Shown: positions 55,275 through 63,285 of the stretch, one piece after another
Layout: each line of letters opens with the position of its first letter
Position numbering within the stretch: position 1 is the stretch's first letter
NCBI GenBank assembly: GCA_022841825.1
Contig: JALHQT010000001.1
Location: forward strand, 1,240,001-1,304,000
DNA from: Anaerolineae bacterium
Lineage (GTDB): Bacteria; Chloroflexota; Anaerolineae; Aggregatilineales; Phototrophicaceae
DNA length: 64,000 bases
Reading direction: 5' to 3'
Translations under genes and position numbers: made by a program
Notes under the pieces: model-generated
The model's database searches: none
The model's input: the letters and a program-made list of their open reading frames with translations, nothing else
What the model was told of the DNA's origin: nothing

Positions 55275-55483
55275 CCATATGCAGCAAGTTAAGCGGTGCT
55301 TGTCGCATTGCGTCCGCCCGCAGTTGAAAACTGTGGGCTAAGGGTCTCTACAAAAGCCCGTAAACGGGCTGGCGCGAGCCGACACAGCCCGTTTACGGGC
55401 TTACCAATTCATACCAGTCTCAGGTTTTGAACCTGAGGCGTCGCGGCAGGGCGCGTTGGCAGTCTTTAACTTGCTGCATATGG
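55275..55483. mobile_element. MITE-like element: 18-bp perfect terminal inverted repeats and four internal hairpins
   Basis: Ends are CCATATGCAGCAAGTTAA (55275-55292) and its exact complement TTAACTTGCTGCATATGG (55466-55483). Inside are four palindromes: 55316-55338 (GCCCGCAGTT/AACTGTGGGC), 55355-55370 (AGCCCGTAAACGGGCT), 55386-55401 (AGCCCGTTTACGGGCT) and 55419-55437 (CTCAGGTT/AACCTGAG). No reading frame and no clear target-site duplication. It fills the gap between tryptophan dioxygenase and PemK. Confidence 0.7.
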
Positions 55484-55503
55484 ACGTGTGCGCGCTGTTT
55501 TTA

Positions 55504-55881
55504 TCAACTACCCCGCATAACCGACCGCCCCACAAACCGCTGCCCCGCCTCAATCTGCGCGACGCGCTCCGCCGACAGCGTGCCGATGTATTCGCCGAGC
55601 TGCGCCGCCTCGAGCGTTGCCACCTTCGACACCTCGATCACGCTCTGCCGGGGCAGGTTGCCCTCGCCCGCTTCGAGCAGGATGTTGCCAGGGATGCTGA
55701 CGCGCTTGAGGTTCGAGGTGAGCGCGCAGACGGTCACCATGTCCGCGCGACCGTCGGCGGGCACATCCGCTTCGATGACGACATAGGGATGCGGGATGCG
55801 CGCCGCTTCGCCCTCTTCGCTCGCCAGTTGTATCCAGAAGATGTCGCCCTTGCGAATGACGCGCTCAGACTGCTCGCTCAT
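55504..55881 (-). CDS. PemK/MazF family protein
   Basis: 125 residues with the SH3-like barrel of PemK/MazF mRNA endoribonuclease toxins: KGDIFWIQL at the start, RIPHPYVVIEADVP, and VTVCALTSNLKR, which corresponds to the strand with the catalytic Thr/Ser in MazF, then IPGNILLEAGEGNLPRQSVIEVSKVATLE. It overlaps the upstream HEAT-repeat gene by 4 bases. No MazE-, PemI- or ribbon-helix-helix-type antitoxin is encoded next to it. It may be a toxin or a domesticated member. Confidence 0.82.
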   Translation of the reverse strand: MSEQSERVIRKGDIFWIQLASEEGEAARIPHPYVVIEADVPADGRADMVTVCALTSNLKRVSIPGNILLEAGEGNLPRQSVIEVSKVATLEAAQLGEYIGTLSAERVAQIEAGQRFVGRSVMRGS

Positions 55882-56585
55882 CGCGACAGCCTGCTCGCCA
55901 TCTCCTTCGCCATCGCACGCACGGGCTGCTGCGGATCGTCGAGCAGCGTCTCCATGACAGGCAGCGCGCGGCGGTCGCCGATGCTGCCGAGTGCTTGGAG
56001 GATCGCGACGCGCACCTGCCAGTCGTCCGCCGCCAGCGCCGCGATCAGCGGTTCGAGCGCCCGTGCATCGCCAAGCTCGCCGAGCAAACTTGCGGCAAGT
56101 TCACGCGCCTGCGCAGACTCGAACTTCAGCGCGTTGATCAACGGCGCGAGCGCCGCTCCGCCGAATCGCTCCACAACTTCGCGCGCGGTATTCGCCACCT
56201 CCGGCACGCGATCGCTCAGACGAGTCACCAGCGCATCAACCGCTCGCGCGTCGCCGATCTGCCCCAGCACGTAAACCGCCTTCATACGCACCTTCGCCTC
56301 AGCATCCTCGGTCGCCGCGATCAGCGCGGGCACAGCACGCCTGTCCCCGATCTTTCCGAGGGCATGGACGATGTTGTGCCGGGCGCGCGCATCGCTGTGC
56401 GCGATTGCCTCCAGCAGCGCCGTCACCGCCGCGCCACCGTGCTTCACCACCACCCATGTCGCATCCTCGACGACATTCAGATCGTCGTCTGTGCAGAGGA
56501 CACCAACCAGCGTGGCAATCGACTCTGCGTCGTCAAACGCGCCCGGCACAAGCTGCATGATGGCTTCGCTGCGCTGATTCCTCAT
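55878..56585 (-). CDS. HEAT-repeat protein upstream of PemK
   Basis: 235 residues made almost entirely of PBS-lyase-type HEAT repeats: about six copies of the pattern ALG-x-IGD-x-RA-x-P-x-L, for example VHALGKIGDRRAVPALIAA, VLGQIGDARAVDALV, LLGELGDARALEPLI and ALGSIGDRRALPVM. No catalytic motif. A superhelical binding scaffold. It ends in the start of the PemK gene, so the pair is co-translated, which raises the possibility that it acts as the toxin's binding partner. Confidence 0.82.
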   Translation of the reverse strand: MRNQRSEAIMQLVPGAFDDAESIATLVGVLCTDDDLNVVEDATWVVVKHGGAAVTALLEAIAHSDARARHNIVHALGKIGDRRAVPALIAATEDAEAKVRMKAVYVLGQIGDARAVDALVTRLSDRVPEVANTAREVVERFGGAALAPLINALKFESAQARELAASLLGELGDARALEPLIAALAADDWQVRVAILQALGSIGDRRALPVMETLLDDPQQPVRAMAKEMASRLSR

Positions 56586-56639
56586 CTTATTCTTCGTGTA
56601 CCTTTGTGACGTCGTGTTTGTAATCAGAATTTCTGGCAG

Positions 56640-56701
56640 CGGACGCCATTTATGGCGTCCCTACAGTCAGGCTACCGTAGGGATGGCGTTCTTGCCATCC
56701 G
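56640..56701. repeat. Inverted REP pair in an intergenic region
   Basis: Reverse copy 56640-56664 (stem GGACGCC/GGCGTCC) and forward copy 56677-56701 (stem GATGGC/GCCATC), 12 bases apart with heads facing, between the HEAT gene start and the radical SAM stop. Confidence 0.85.
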
Positions 56702-56725
56702 TCTTAAGGCGGACATCGCCCGGCG

Positions 56726-58201
56726 CTATGCCTTCGCCAGCCTGTCCAGTTCCGCGCGCGCGCGTCCCATTGTCAGCGTGTGGTAGAGCGCCGCAGCCGT
56801 CTGCCGGATCAGCGCAGGGCGCAGTTGGCGTGGGTCGCGTAGCGCCGCCCGCAGCGCCGCCGCCGTCTTGCGCGCGCGGTACTCCTTATGGACGACCGTG
56901 TGAAGCTGGCGATAGAACGGCGTCCCGAACGGACCCTGATAGAGCATGGCAAGGTCGGCGCTGTCGATCCAGTTCGCGCGCTCGCCCAGCTCATGTTTGA
57001 CATTCTCGTAGAATTTCGTCCCCGGCAGCGGATAGCTGACGCTGATGCCGATGTCGTCCGGCATCAGGTCGCGCACCATCTTCAACGTCAGTTCAATGTC
57101 CTCGCGTGTCTCGCCAGGATAGCCGAATTGCAGGAAGAAGGCGACCTTGACCCCATGGGCATGAAGCTGCCGCGTCGCTTCGTAGATCTGCTCGACGCGC
57201 GTCCCCTTTTCCATCGCATCTAGGATCTTCTGCGAGCCACTCTCCGCGCCCACCCAGACAATCTTCGCGCCCGCCCGCGCCAACGCCGGGATCGTCCGCC
57301 CGCGCAGGAGCAGATCGACACGGTTGAGCGACTTGAACGGGATGCGCACACTCGCTTCGTCCAGCAAATCGGCGAAGCGCTCGATCCACCTGTCCTGGAT
57401 GCCCATGATGTCGTCCATGAACCAGATGTGATCTGGTGCGAAGTGCTCCTCCAGCCAAATCATCTCCGCGACCACGTTCTCCGCGCTGCGCACGTTATAG
57501 CGCTGCCCCCAGATCGGCTTGGCGCACCAGTTGCAATGGAATGGGCAGCCGCGCGTCGTCACCAGGTTCATCGAGTAGTAGCCGTGATGCTCGCGCCAGA
57601 TGCGCGCGTATTTGTCGCGATCCACCAGGTCCCACGCCGGGAACGGCAGGCTGTCGAGAGCGGCGATGACCGGGCGCGGCAGCGTCCGTACGATGTCTTT
57701 CGCCTCGTTCAGATATGCAATTCCGGCGACATTTTGTAGGGGCAAGGCGTGCCCTGTCCCCACAGACTCCAATACATGAATCACCTCTGGCAGCGCGGCA
57801 TCGCCTTCCCCGATGATGGCGACCTCCGCGCCCGCGCGCAGATACGCTTCGGGATGATCGGTCGCGTCCGAGCCGCAGACGACGACAGTGCAGCCGCGCG
57901 CCGTTGCCGCCCCGATCATCGCCAGCGCCGCCTCGCGCATCCGAAGCAGGCTCATCTTGCTCAGGTAGTTGAAGCTGTCCTCATAGATGACCGCGTAGCG
58001 CGGCTTGTGCTGGTCGAGCGCCGCCTCCCACTCATGCGTCCCTTCGGCGAGCATGGCGTCGAACAGCGCCACGCGATACCCCGCCCCCCGCATGACCGAA
58101 GCGGCATAAAGCGTACCGAGCGGCGGATAGGGCTGCATCGCCTCATACAGCTTAGGATCGAAGCGCAGGTAGTAGGATTGCCCCAGCAGGATGTCGGTCA
58201 T
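56726..58201 (-). CDS. B12-binding domain radical SAM protein (copy 2)
   Basis: 491 residues from the ATG at 58199-58201, where the family start (DILLGQSYYLRFDPKLYEAMQPYPPLGTLYAASVM) begins. N-terminal cobalamin-binding-like domain, then a radical SAM barrel with C-x3-C-x2-C in TTRGCPFHCNWCAK, and SGSQKILDAMEKG. Paralogue of the protein at 48092-49525 in domain order and many motifs. A REP at 57736-57760 is in frame (GTGHALPLQN) between the two domains. The substrate is unknown. Confidence 0.87.
   Translation of the reverse strand: MTDILLGQSYYLRFDPKLYEAMQPYPPLGTLYAASVMRGAGYRVALFDAMLAEGTHEWEAALDQHKPRYAVIYEDSFNYLSKMSLLRMREAALAMIGAATARGCTVVVCGSDATDHPEAYLRAGAEVAIIGEGDAALPEVIHVLESVGTGHALPLQNVAGIAYLNEAKDIVRTLPRPVIAALDSLPFPAWDLVDRDKYARIWREHHGYYSMNLVTTRGCPFHCNWCAKPIWGQRYNVRSAENVVAEMIWLEEHFAPDHIWFMDDIMGIQDRWIERFADLLDEASVRIPFKSLNRVDLLLRGRTIPALARAGAKIVWVGAESGSQKILDAMEKGTRVEQIYEATRQLHAHGVKVAFFLQFGYPGETREDIELTLKMVRDLMPDDIGISVSYPLPGTKFYENVKHELGERANWIDSADLAMLYQGPFGTPFYRQLHTVVHKEYRARKTAAALRAALRDPRQLRPALIRQTAAALYHTLTMGRARAELDRLAKA
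57736..57760 (+). repeat. REP element inside a radical SAM gene
   Basis: GTAGGGGCAAGGC..GCCCTGTCCC: diverged copy with paired stem GGGGCA/TGTCCC (with one wobble and one mismatch). In the plus orientation; gene is on the minus strand. Confidence 0.65.
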
Positions 58202-58341
58202 TAGGAACGGCTCGCACATGAAATACGTCAGGACTATTGAAGCGCAGCCCGCGCCGTTGCGCAAACCCAATGTAACACCTTGGCGCATTGTGGGTCTTTA
58301 TGATCGTGTCATGACACATCTATTGTTCAACCGGAGGGCGG

Positions 58342-58887
58342 ATGCAACCGATCCCTGACGAGAGCGCGCTGGTGCGCCGCGCCATGCGCGACCCGGCGCA
58401 GTTCGCGCCGCTGTATGAACGCTACTTCGAGCGCATGTATGCCTATTGTCGACGTCGGGTGGATAGTGTGCAGGAGGCGGAAGACCTATGCAGTCTGGTA
58501 TTTGCACGCGCGCTCGCCGGGCTGGCGGGCTATCGTGGGGGCAATGTGGCGGCGTGGCTGTTTAGGATTGCGCACAACACGGTCGCCAAGCATTACCGCG
58601 CACGTACACCACTTTCGCCGCTTGAAGACATCGCAGATCAAATGGAAAACGACGATACGGAAATCACCGACGACGCCGACCTGCACTTGGCGCTTGCGCA
58701 TCTGCTGGAGCAGCTCCCCGATGAACAGCGAGACGTGCTGACGCTCACGATTGATGCCGGGCTGACTTCGCAGGAGGTCGGCGTGATACTTGGCAAGAGC
58801 GCGGTAGCGGTGCGCGTGCAGCTCCACCGGACGATCCAGCGACTGCGCGAACAGTTTCGCCAGTTGAGCAAGGAGCAGACCTCATGA
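58342..58887 (+). CDS. ECF-type RNA polymerase sigma factor
   Basis: 181 residues. Region 2 (FAPLYERYFERMYAYCRRRVDS...AEDLCSLVFARAL, NVAAWLFRIAHNTVAKHYR) and region 4 (LEQLPDEQRDVLTLTIDAGLTSQEVGVILGKSAVAVRVQLHRTIQRLRE) are complete. AACCGGAGGGCGG precedes the ATG. It overlaps the next gene by 4 bases. That gene has a single membrane helix, so together they look like a sigma factor and its membrane regulator. Confidence 0.9.
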   Translation: MQPIPDESALVRRAMRDPAQFAPLYERYFERMYAYCRRRVDSVQEAEDLCSLVFARALAGLAGYRGGNVAAWLFRIAHNTVAKHYRARTPLSPLEDIADQMENDDTEITDDADLHLALAHLLEQLPDEQRDVLTLTIDAGLTSQEVGVILGKSAVAVRVQLHRTIQRLREQFRQLSKEQTS

Positions 58888-60554
58888 CGCCGCCTCACGA
58901 CTTGCTCGAGCAATACCTGCGCGCGCTGCGCCAGAACCCGAACGCGCAGCCGCCTCCCGAGCTGGCGCATGATCTGGCAGCCTTCGCGCGCCAGCTCGTT
59001 CACACATCCGCCCGCCCTCCCCAGGGCGCACGAAGCCGAGTCTGGCGGCGCGCACTGCTTGCCCAGCGCCAGAACGGCACGCCGCCCCAACCATCAAAGG
59101 AGTACACGATGACTACACACACGGCAACGACCACAAGACCGCGCACGGGCTACCTGCTCGTCGCCGCCGTCGGCATCCTGCTGATCGGCTTCGTCGCCCT
59201 GTTCGCCAACAACCTGCGCAGACCAATGAGCGAAATCCCGCTCAACGCCGCGCAAAGTGGCGCGACCGCTACCATGACACCTACAGTCACCGCATCCGCC
59301 ACACACACAACCACGCCTACGGTTACAGCGTCCGCGACCTTTTCCCCAACGCCCCTCCCCATCAACACACCGACTCACGCACCCTTCGACGCCAGCAATA
59401 TGGCGACCATGGTCTCGCCGGACATAGTGACTCAACCCCTCATCCTGCCGCCAACTGCCGTCCCCATCATGGCGATCACGCCTGCCGAATTCATCGACAT
59501 CACACCCTATGCCTTCGGAGCGCCTGACAACCAGGGGCAGTACTCTAGCGCGATCACTTCGCAGACGGCTGCCATCGCCTATCGCTTCACCGCCGACCGC
59601 GATGGCATGGTCTTCGCGGAACTCAAATCGAGCGACATGACGTTGGTGGGCATGAGCTTCGCCGTAACAAGCGCCGATAACAGCGGAGGGAGTGGCGGCG
59701 GCGGCGGTGGCAGCATGGGCGGGTCGAGTATCCTGCTCGTCCAGGGACAGACGCTCACCTTCGGCGTCAGAGCGGGCGACCAGGTGGAGATCATCGTCGG
59801 CAGCAACTTCGGTTACACCGATATTGCGCTCCCCTACACACTGCGCGTTATCCTGAACGATGTCATCGACCTGGGCGCGAAACCATTCGAAGGCGTCAGT
59901 GAAAACCAGTTGAATGGCTTCAGCAACCCGCTTGCGGTCTATCGATTTGAAGCGGAAGCGGGCGAAATCGTGACCATCCGCGCGACGGGTGTTGACGAGT
60001 TTGATACGAGCCTTGACCTGCTCGACTCGACCATGATCCCACTGCCAGACTTCAGCCGCACCAGCGATCAGGACAGCGGACCCGGCTATGACGCCGAGAT
60101 CTACCGCTATGCGCTGCCGTACTCAGGTGTCTACCATGTCATGGTGCGTCCAGGCAGCCAGGGTTATGGGGGTTTCCGCCTGGAGATCAGCGCGTTGGAG
60201 CGCCCGTCGCTCGATGATGGCACGCAGACGATACGCCTCAACACGCCGCGCCCGACGGAACTCAGCTTCATCGGGCGCGCAGGGGAAACGGTCACGATCA
60301 ATCTGCGGCTGCCGCAGGATGCGCGCGATTACACGGTCGATACTGCCAGCCTGGTCGTCCGGCAAGGCGATTTCGCTATTGCCGTCTACGAGTTACAGGC
60401 GGCGATGCCCATCCCTGAGTCTGGTGTTTTTCTCTCTGGAACCGTCACGCTCACTGCCGACACGGTGTACATCGTGCGCGTCAGCGCCCACGGCGTCCTG
60501 AGCGCGCCGAGCGACCAGGCGTTCAAACTGGAAGTCAGTCTGGCGCGCAATTGA
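58884..60554 (+). CDS. Membrane protein linked to the sigma factor, with secreted beta-rich domains
   Basis: 556 residues: cytoplasmic 1-85 (DLLEQYLRALRQNP...ALLAQRQNGTP), one membrane helix (about 92-110), a Thr/Pro-rich linker (about 120-180), then extracellular beta domains with a Gly-rich loop (GGSGGGGGGSMGG). The two copies around YAFGAPDNQGQYSSAI and GAKPFEGVSENQLNGFSNPLAVYRFEAEAGEI resemble pre-peptidase C-terminal (PPC) domains. The N-terminal tail lacks a zinc-finger anti-sigma motif, but its position and the 4-base overlap favour a sigma regulator that senses the outside. This is inference. Confidence 0.72.
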   Translation: MTPPHDLLEQYLRALRQNPNAQPPPELAHDLAAFARQLVHTSARPPQGARSRVWRRALLAQRQNGTPPQPSKEYTMTTHTATTTRPRTGYLLVAAVGILLIGFVALFANNLRRPMSEIPLNAAQSGATATMTPTVTASATHTTTPTVTASATFSPTPLPINTPTHAPFDASNMATMVSPDIVTQPLILPPTAVPIMAITPAEFIDITPYAFGAPDNQGQYSSAITSQTAAIAYRFTADRDGMVFAELKSSDMTLVGMSFAVTSADNSGGSGGGGGGSMGGSSILLVQGQTLTFGVRAGDQVEIIVGSNFGYTDIALPYTLRVILNDVIDLGAKPFEGVSENQLNGFSNPLAVYRFEAEAGEIVTIRATGVDEFDTSLDLLDSTMIPLPDFSRTSDQDSGPGYDAEIYRYALPYSGVYHVMVRPGSQGYGGFRLEISALERPSLDDGTQTIRLNTPRPTELSFIGRAGETVTINLRLPQDARDYTVDTASLVVRQGDFAIAVYELQAAMPIPESGVFLSGTVTLTADTVYIVRVSAHGVLSAPSDQAFKLEVSLARN

Positions 60555-60560
60555 TTTTCA

Positions 60561-60647
60561 ACACGGAGGCACGGAGGAATACGAAGGAACACGAAGAAGG
60601 CAGATGAAAACTTCGTGAACCTCCGTGATCTTTGTGCCTCCGTATTT
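60561..60647. repeat. Inverted-repeat element (ACACGGAGGCACGGAGG family)
   Basis: Left arm 60561-60596 and right arm 60611-60647 are imperfect complements (GGAGGCACGG against CTTTGTGCCTCCG). It begins 7 bases after the previous stop codon. Similar GGAGGCACGG-type repeats are known from many bacterial genomes. Confidence 0.6.
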
Positions 60648-60672
60648 TGATTCGATTGTATTGCCAGGCAGG

Positions 60673-60981
60673 TTACAGGCTAGGCACTCCCTTGCCCCCG
60701 ACCGGTTCAAACTCGGTTCGGTCGGACATCCCGGCGATCAGCGGGCGCGCCTCTGTGATGAGCGTCCTGATCGCCTCATGCGACAGCGACGCCTGATGAT
60801 CTACCGCGCTTCGCCACACCTCCGTCACCCAAATCGCATCTGCGTCGTCGCTCGCCCGGCTGATGATATACGTGTAACAGCCCTCAAGCTTACTCAACAT
60901 CTCAGCGCCTCTCAGCAGCGCGGCGAGCAATGCCTCGCGCTGCCCAGGCTGCGCAGTGATTTTTCCATGCAGTCCGTACAT
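60673..60981 (-). CDS. Antibiotic biosynthesis monooxygenase-like (ABM) protein
   Basis: 102 residues, the typical length of a dimeric alpha-beta ABM domain. Sequence MYGLHGKITAQPGQREALLAALLRGAEMLSKLEGCYTYIIS...DADAIWVTEVWRSAVDHQASLSHEAI matches putative quinol monooxygenases (YgiN-like). Cofactor-free oxygenase or isomerase activity is inferred only from the family. Confidence 0.85.
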   Translation of the reverse strand: MYGLHGKITAQPGQREALLAALLRGAEMLSKLEGCYTYIISRASDDADAIWVTEVWRSAVDHQASLSHEAIRTLITEARPLIAGMSDRTEFEPVGGKGVPSL

Positions 60982-61007
60982 GTTTGTGTTCCTCTGCTGA
61001 TGCTCGA

Positions 61008-62198
61008 CTACATGCGCTTCATGTGCTGGCGCATGAAATCCGTGTCGAGTTCCAACCCCGGCTCACGCAGCGTGCAGCGCGCGATCTGCCTGGCGAGCGC
61101 GACATGAATGCGCTTGGGTACACCATCGAGCAGCGCTTGAATCGCTTGAATATGCGAAAACTTCGCCATCACATCAGGATCGCCAATCTGCGGCACGCCG
61201 CCGCGCACGACGAGGGCGAGATTGGCGCGAGAGGTCAATTGTTGTTCGCGACACGCCAGCCAATCTGCATAAGATCCAACGGTCAAGCCAATATGTGTTT
61301 TGTCGATACGTGCGGACGCCATGAATGACGTCCCTATGAAACCGTCCGTGGAGGGACGCCATTCATGGCGTCCGTTCTGGTCAAGCGACAAACCAATCCA
61401 TTCATCCAGCAAGTCGCCGTCCGCCGTCAGCCGCGAGTCGCTGCCCAAAAACAGTGTCCCCCCAGCATCGACCCAGGCATCGAGGTCAGGAACCGCCTCA
61501 AGCAGGTAGCGATTGGTCGTCGGGCAAACCACCAACCCGCGCACGATACCCGCAGCATCGGCGATGTCCTCGTCGGTCATCCCCACCCCATGCACGAGGA
61601 TGGTGTTCCTACCCACACAACCAAGCGCCTTCAAGCGACGGTACTCCCCAGCCGCGATCTCGTCGGTGCCTTCGGCAAGATGGATAAACCAGGGCACGTC
61701 GGGCGGCGTCGCGCGATACGAACGCACGATGTCATCGTCAGATGAGAAGTGCAGCGAATGCGCCCAACCGTATCTACGGAGCACGCGCACTGGGAAATCG
61801 CGCTTGAACAGGCACGTATGCGGCGGGTTGTGATGCGCCACCGTCAGCGCGCCGCACAGCAGATTCTTCAGCCCACCGATGAAACAGCGGTCATTCAGGG
61901 GGTAAGCACGCAGACTCTTGAACGGCTCCTCGTCCAGCCGCGCGCTGACATCCTCGCCCCATTGGTGCGCGTTGTCGTAACGGTCGCGGAACTTGGTGCG
62001 TGGAAAGTGATTGAGTTCGAGGTGATCATGGGCATTGACCAGTGCGGGAAAGATCGTATAACCCCCAAGTTCGACCGTCAGCGCGCCCCAGCCCGCCCGC
62101 GCTGTGACCCTGCCACGCACGCAGTGGAGATCGCGCTGGCGGACATCATCTCGCGCATCCCAAATGCGTGCGCCTCGGATCGTGGTCGCACGGCTCAT
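61008..62198 (-). CDS. Amidohydrolase family protein
   Basis: 396 residues with a metal-binding TIM barrel. Ligands: H-x-H in NAHDHLELNHF, His of WFIHLAEG, His of VHGVGMTDED and Asp of FLGSDSRLTADG. It resembles chlorohydrolase/cytosine deaminase-type members. A REP pair at 61313-61374 encodes an insert in frame (GRHEWRPSTDGFIGTSFMASARI) after SLDQN. Its ATG overlaps the Mut7-C stop by 4 bases, so the two are translationally coupled. Confidence 0.8.
   Translation of the reverse strand: MSRATTIRGARIWDARDDVRQRDLHCVRGRVTARAGWGALTVELGGYTIFPALVNAHDHLELNHFPRTKFRDRYDNAHQWGEDVSARLDEEPFKSLRAYPLNDRCFIGGLKNLLCGALTVAHHNPPHTCLFKRDFPVRVLRRYGWAHSLHFSSDDDIVRSYRATPPDVPWFIHLAEGTDEIAAGEYRRLKALGCVGRNTILVHGVGMTDEDIADAAGIVRGLVVCPTTNRYLLEAVPDLDAWVDAGGTLFLGSDSRLTADGDLLDEWIGLSLDQNGRHEWRPSTDGFIGTSFMASARIDKTHIGLTVGSYADWLACREQQLTSRANLALVVRGGVPQIGDPDVMAKFSHIQAIQALLDGVPKRIHVALARQIARCTLREPGLELDTDFMRQHMKRM
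61313..61374. repeat. Inverted REP pair inside the amidohydrolase gene
   Basis: Reverse copy 61313-61337 (CGGACGCC..ACGTCCCTAT, head changed to ATAG on the minus strand) and forward copy 61350-61374 (GGAGGGACGCC..GGCGTCCG; head GGAG instead of GTAG), 12 bases apart with heads facing. Confidence 0.75.
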
Positions 62199-62923
62199 CC
62201 GCCGCGCAGCCCGTCGACAAATCGCTCGATCTTCTCATGATGTGAGCCACGCCAGTAGACCTTGCCACAGGCGGTACAGCGGCGGAACTCGTCATAGTAG
62301 CGCAGCGTCTGCGCCGTCATTTGCGGTGCGATCTCGTCTTTGGCGACGGCTTCCAGCGCGCCGTTGCAATTCGTGCAGCGCAGCGCCTGCATCCCGTAAT
62401 GCAGGAGATCATACCGCTCGACGATCTCGGCAAGCTGCCTAAGCGGCGCGGTCTCCCGCACAAAGTAGCCAAAACGGACGATCTTGCGCTTGAGTAACCC
62501 AAGATCGCGCGTCAGCAGGATACGCTGGTCACGATAGGCGATGTCCGCCAGCAGTGGGTCGGCGAGATCGACCGAAGAATAGACCGTATCGAACCCCAGC
62601 ATACGCAGATATGCCGCCAGGCGCCCCAGATGCACATCCGCGACGAAGGTCGGGCGCAGCTCGGCAAAAGCAGCACGATAGAAGTCAATCGGCTGGCGAG
62701 GGGGGTAAATCTCGCAGATGTCGTCAGGCTGGGCGATATACGCCATGTCTACAGGCGCGCCGTTGACGACGACGCGCTCGATTTCCGGGTGTGGCACGCC
62801 GACCGACTCGAGGGTGTCCTTGATGGCAGGCGCGCCATCGACCGACTGCGCAAACGCCACAGCGCGCCGACTGCGCGGCAGGAAGTCATTCAGCCGCCCG
62901 TGAAAGCGCAGCGTGATATTCAT
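62195..62923 (-). CDS. Mut7-C RNase-like protein with N-terminal ubiquitin-like domain
   Basis: 242 residues. The N-terminal domain (about 1-85, RFHGRLNDFLPR...VVVNGAPVDMAYIAQPDDICEIYPP) matches the beta-grasp Ub-Mut7-C. The C-terminal part (about 90-235) is Mut7-C, a PIN-fold RNase: FVADVHLGRLAAYLRMLGFDT, DPLLADIAYRDQRILLTRDLGLL, and a four-Cys zinc site in CTNCNGAL and CTACGKVYWRG. Cellular role unknown. Confidence 0.88.
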   Translation of the reverse strand: MNITLRFHGRLNDFLPRSRRAVAFAQSVDGAPAIKDTLESVGVPHPEIERVVVNGAPVDMAYIAQPDDICEIYPPRQPIDFYRAAFAELRPTFVADVHLGRLAAYLRMLGFDTVYSSVDLADPLLADIAYRDQRILLTRDLGLLKRKIVRFGYFVRETAPLRQLAEIVERYDLLHYGMQALRCTNCNGALEAVAKDEIAPQMTAQTLRYYDEFRRCTACGKVYWRGSHHEKIERFVDGLRGG

Positions 62924-62929
62924 CTGGGG

Positions 62930-63235
62930 TCAGTCATACTTGGTGTTGAGCGTAGACGCATACTTGTTGACGGTCTCTTCGCCCAGCTTGCGCGTCAACT
63001 GCTCACGCAGCTTGGGGGTTTCTTCCGCCCACTTCGCCTGGAGCTGCTCTTTACTCGCTTTACCGCCGCTCCCTGCATCTGCCAGCATCCCCTTCTGCAT
63101 CCCTGCGACGCGCGTGATAATACGCTCCGCTTCCGCCCCGCATTCCGGGCAGACGGGCAATGGTGCATCGAAGCCATGCCGCGCCTCGAAAGAATGTCCA
63201 TTCGTGCAGCGATAGTCATACAGCGGCATAGCCAC
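62930..63235 (-). CDS. FmdB-type zinc ribbon protein
   Basis: 101 residues. N-terminal zinc ribbon with PLYDYRCTNGHSFEARHGF and CPECGAEAERII; the first knuckle is C-T-N-G-H rather than C-x2-C, as in most FmdB-like regulators. The C-terminal half is helical and charged. A start two codons later (ATG at 63229) is equally possible. It precedes the Mut7-C gene by 6 bases. Predicted regulator or nucleic-acid binder. Confidence 0.85.
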   Translation of the reverse strand: MAMPLYDYRCTNGHSFEARHGFDAPLPVCPECGAEAERIITRVAGMQKGMLADAGSGGKASKEQLQAKWAEETPKLREQLTRKLGEETVNKYASTLNTKYD

Positions 63236-63285
63236 GCACTCCCCTTATCCAGACGCCAACAAACGCAGTTTACCCTGAGACCATT

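Noticed and set aside
55316-55437. Possible CRISPR array (several short repeats in a row)
   Set aside because: Only four palindromes of differing sequence and unequal spacing, no constant repeat and no cas genes; the terminal inverted repeats favour a MITE.
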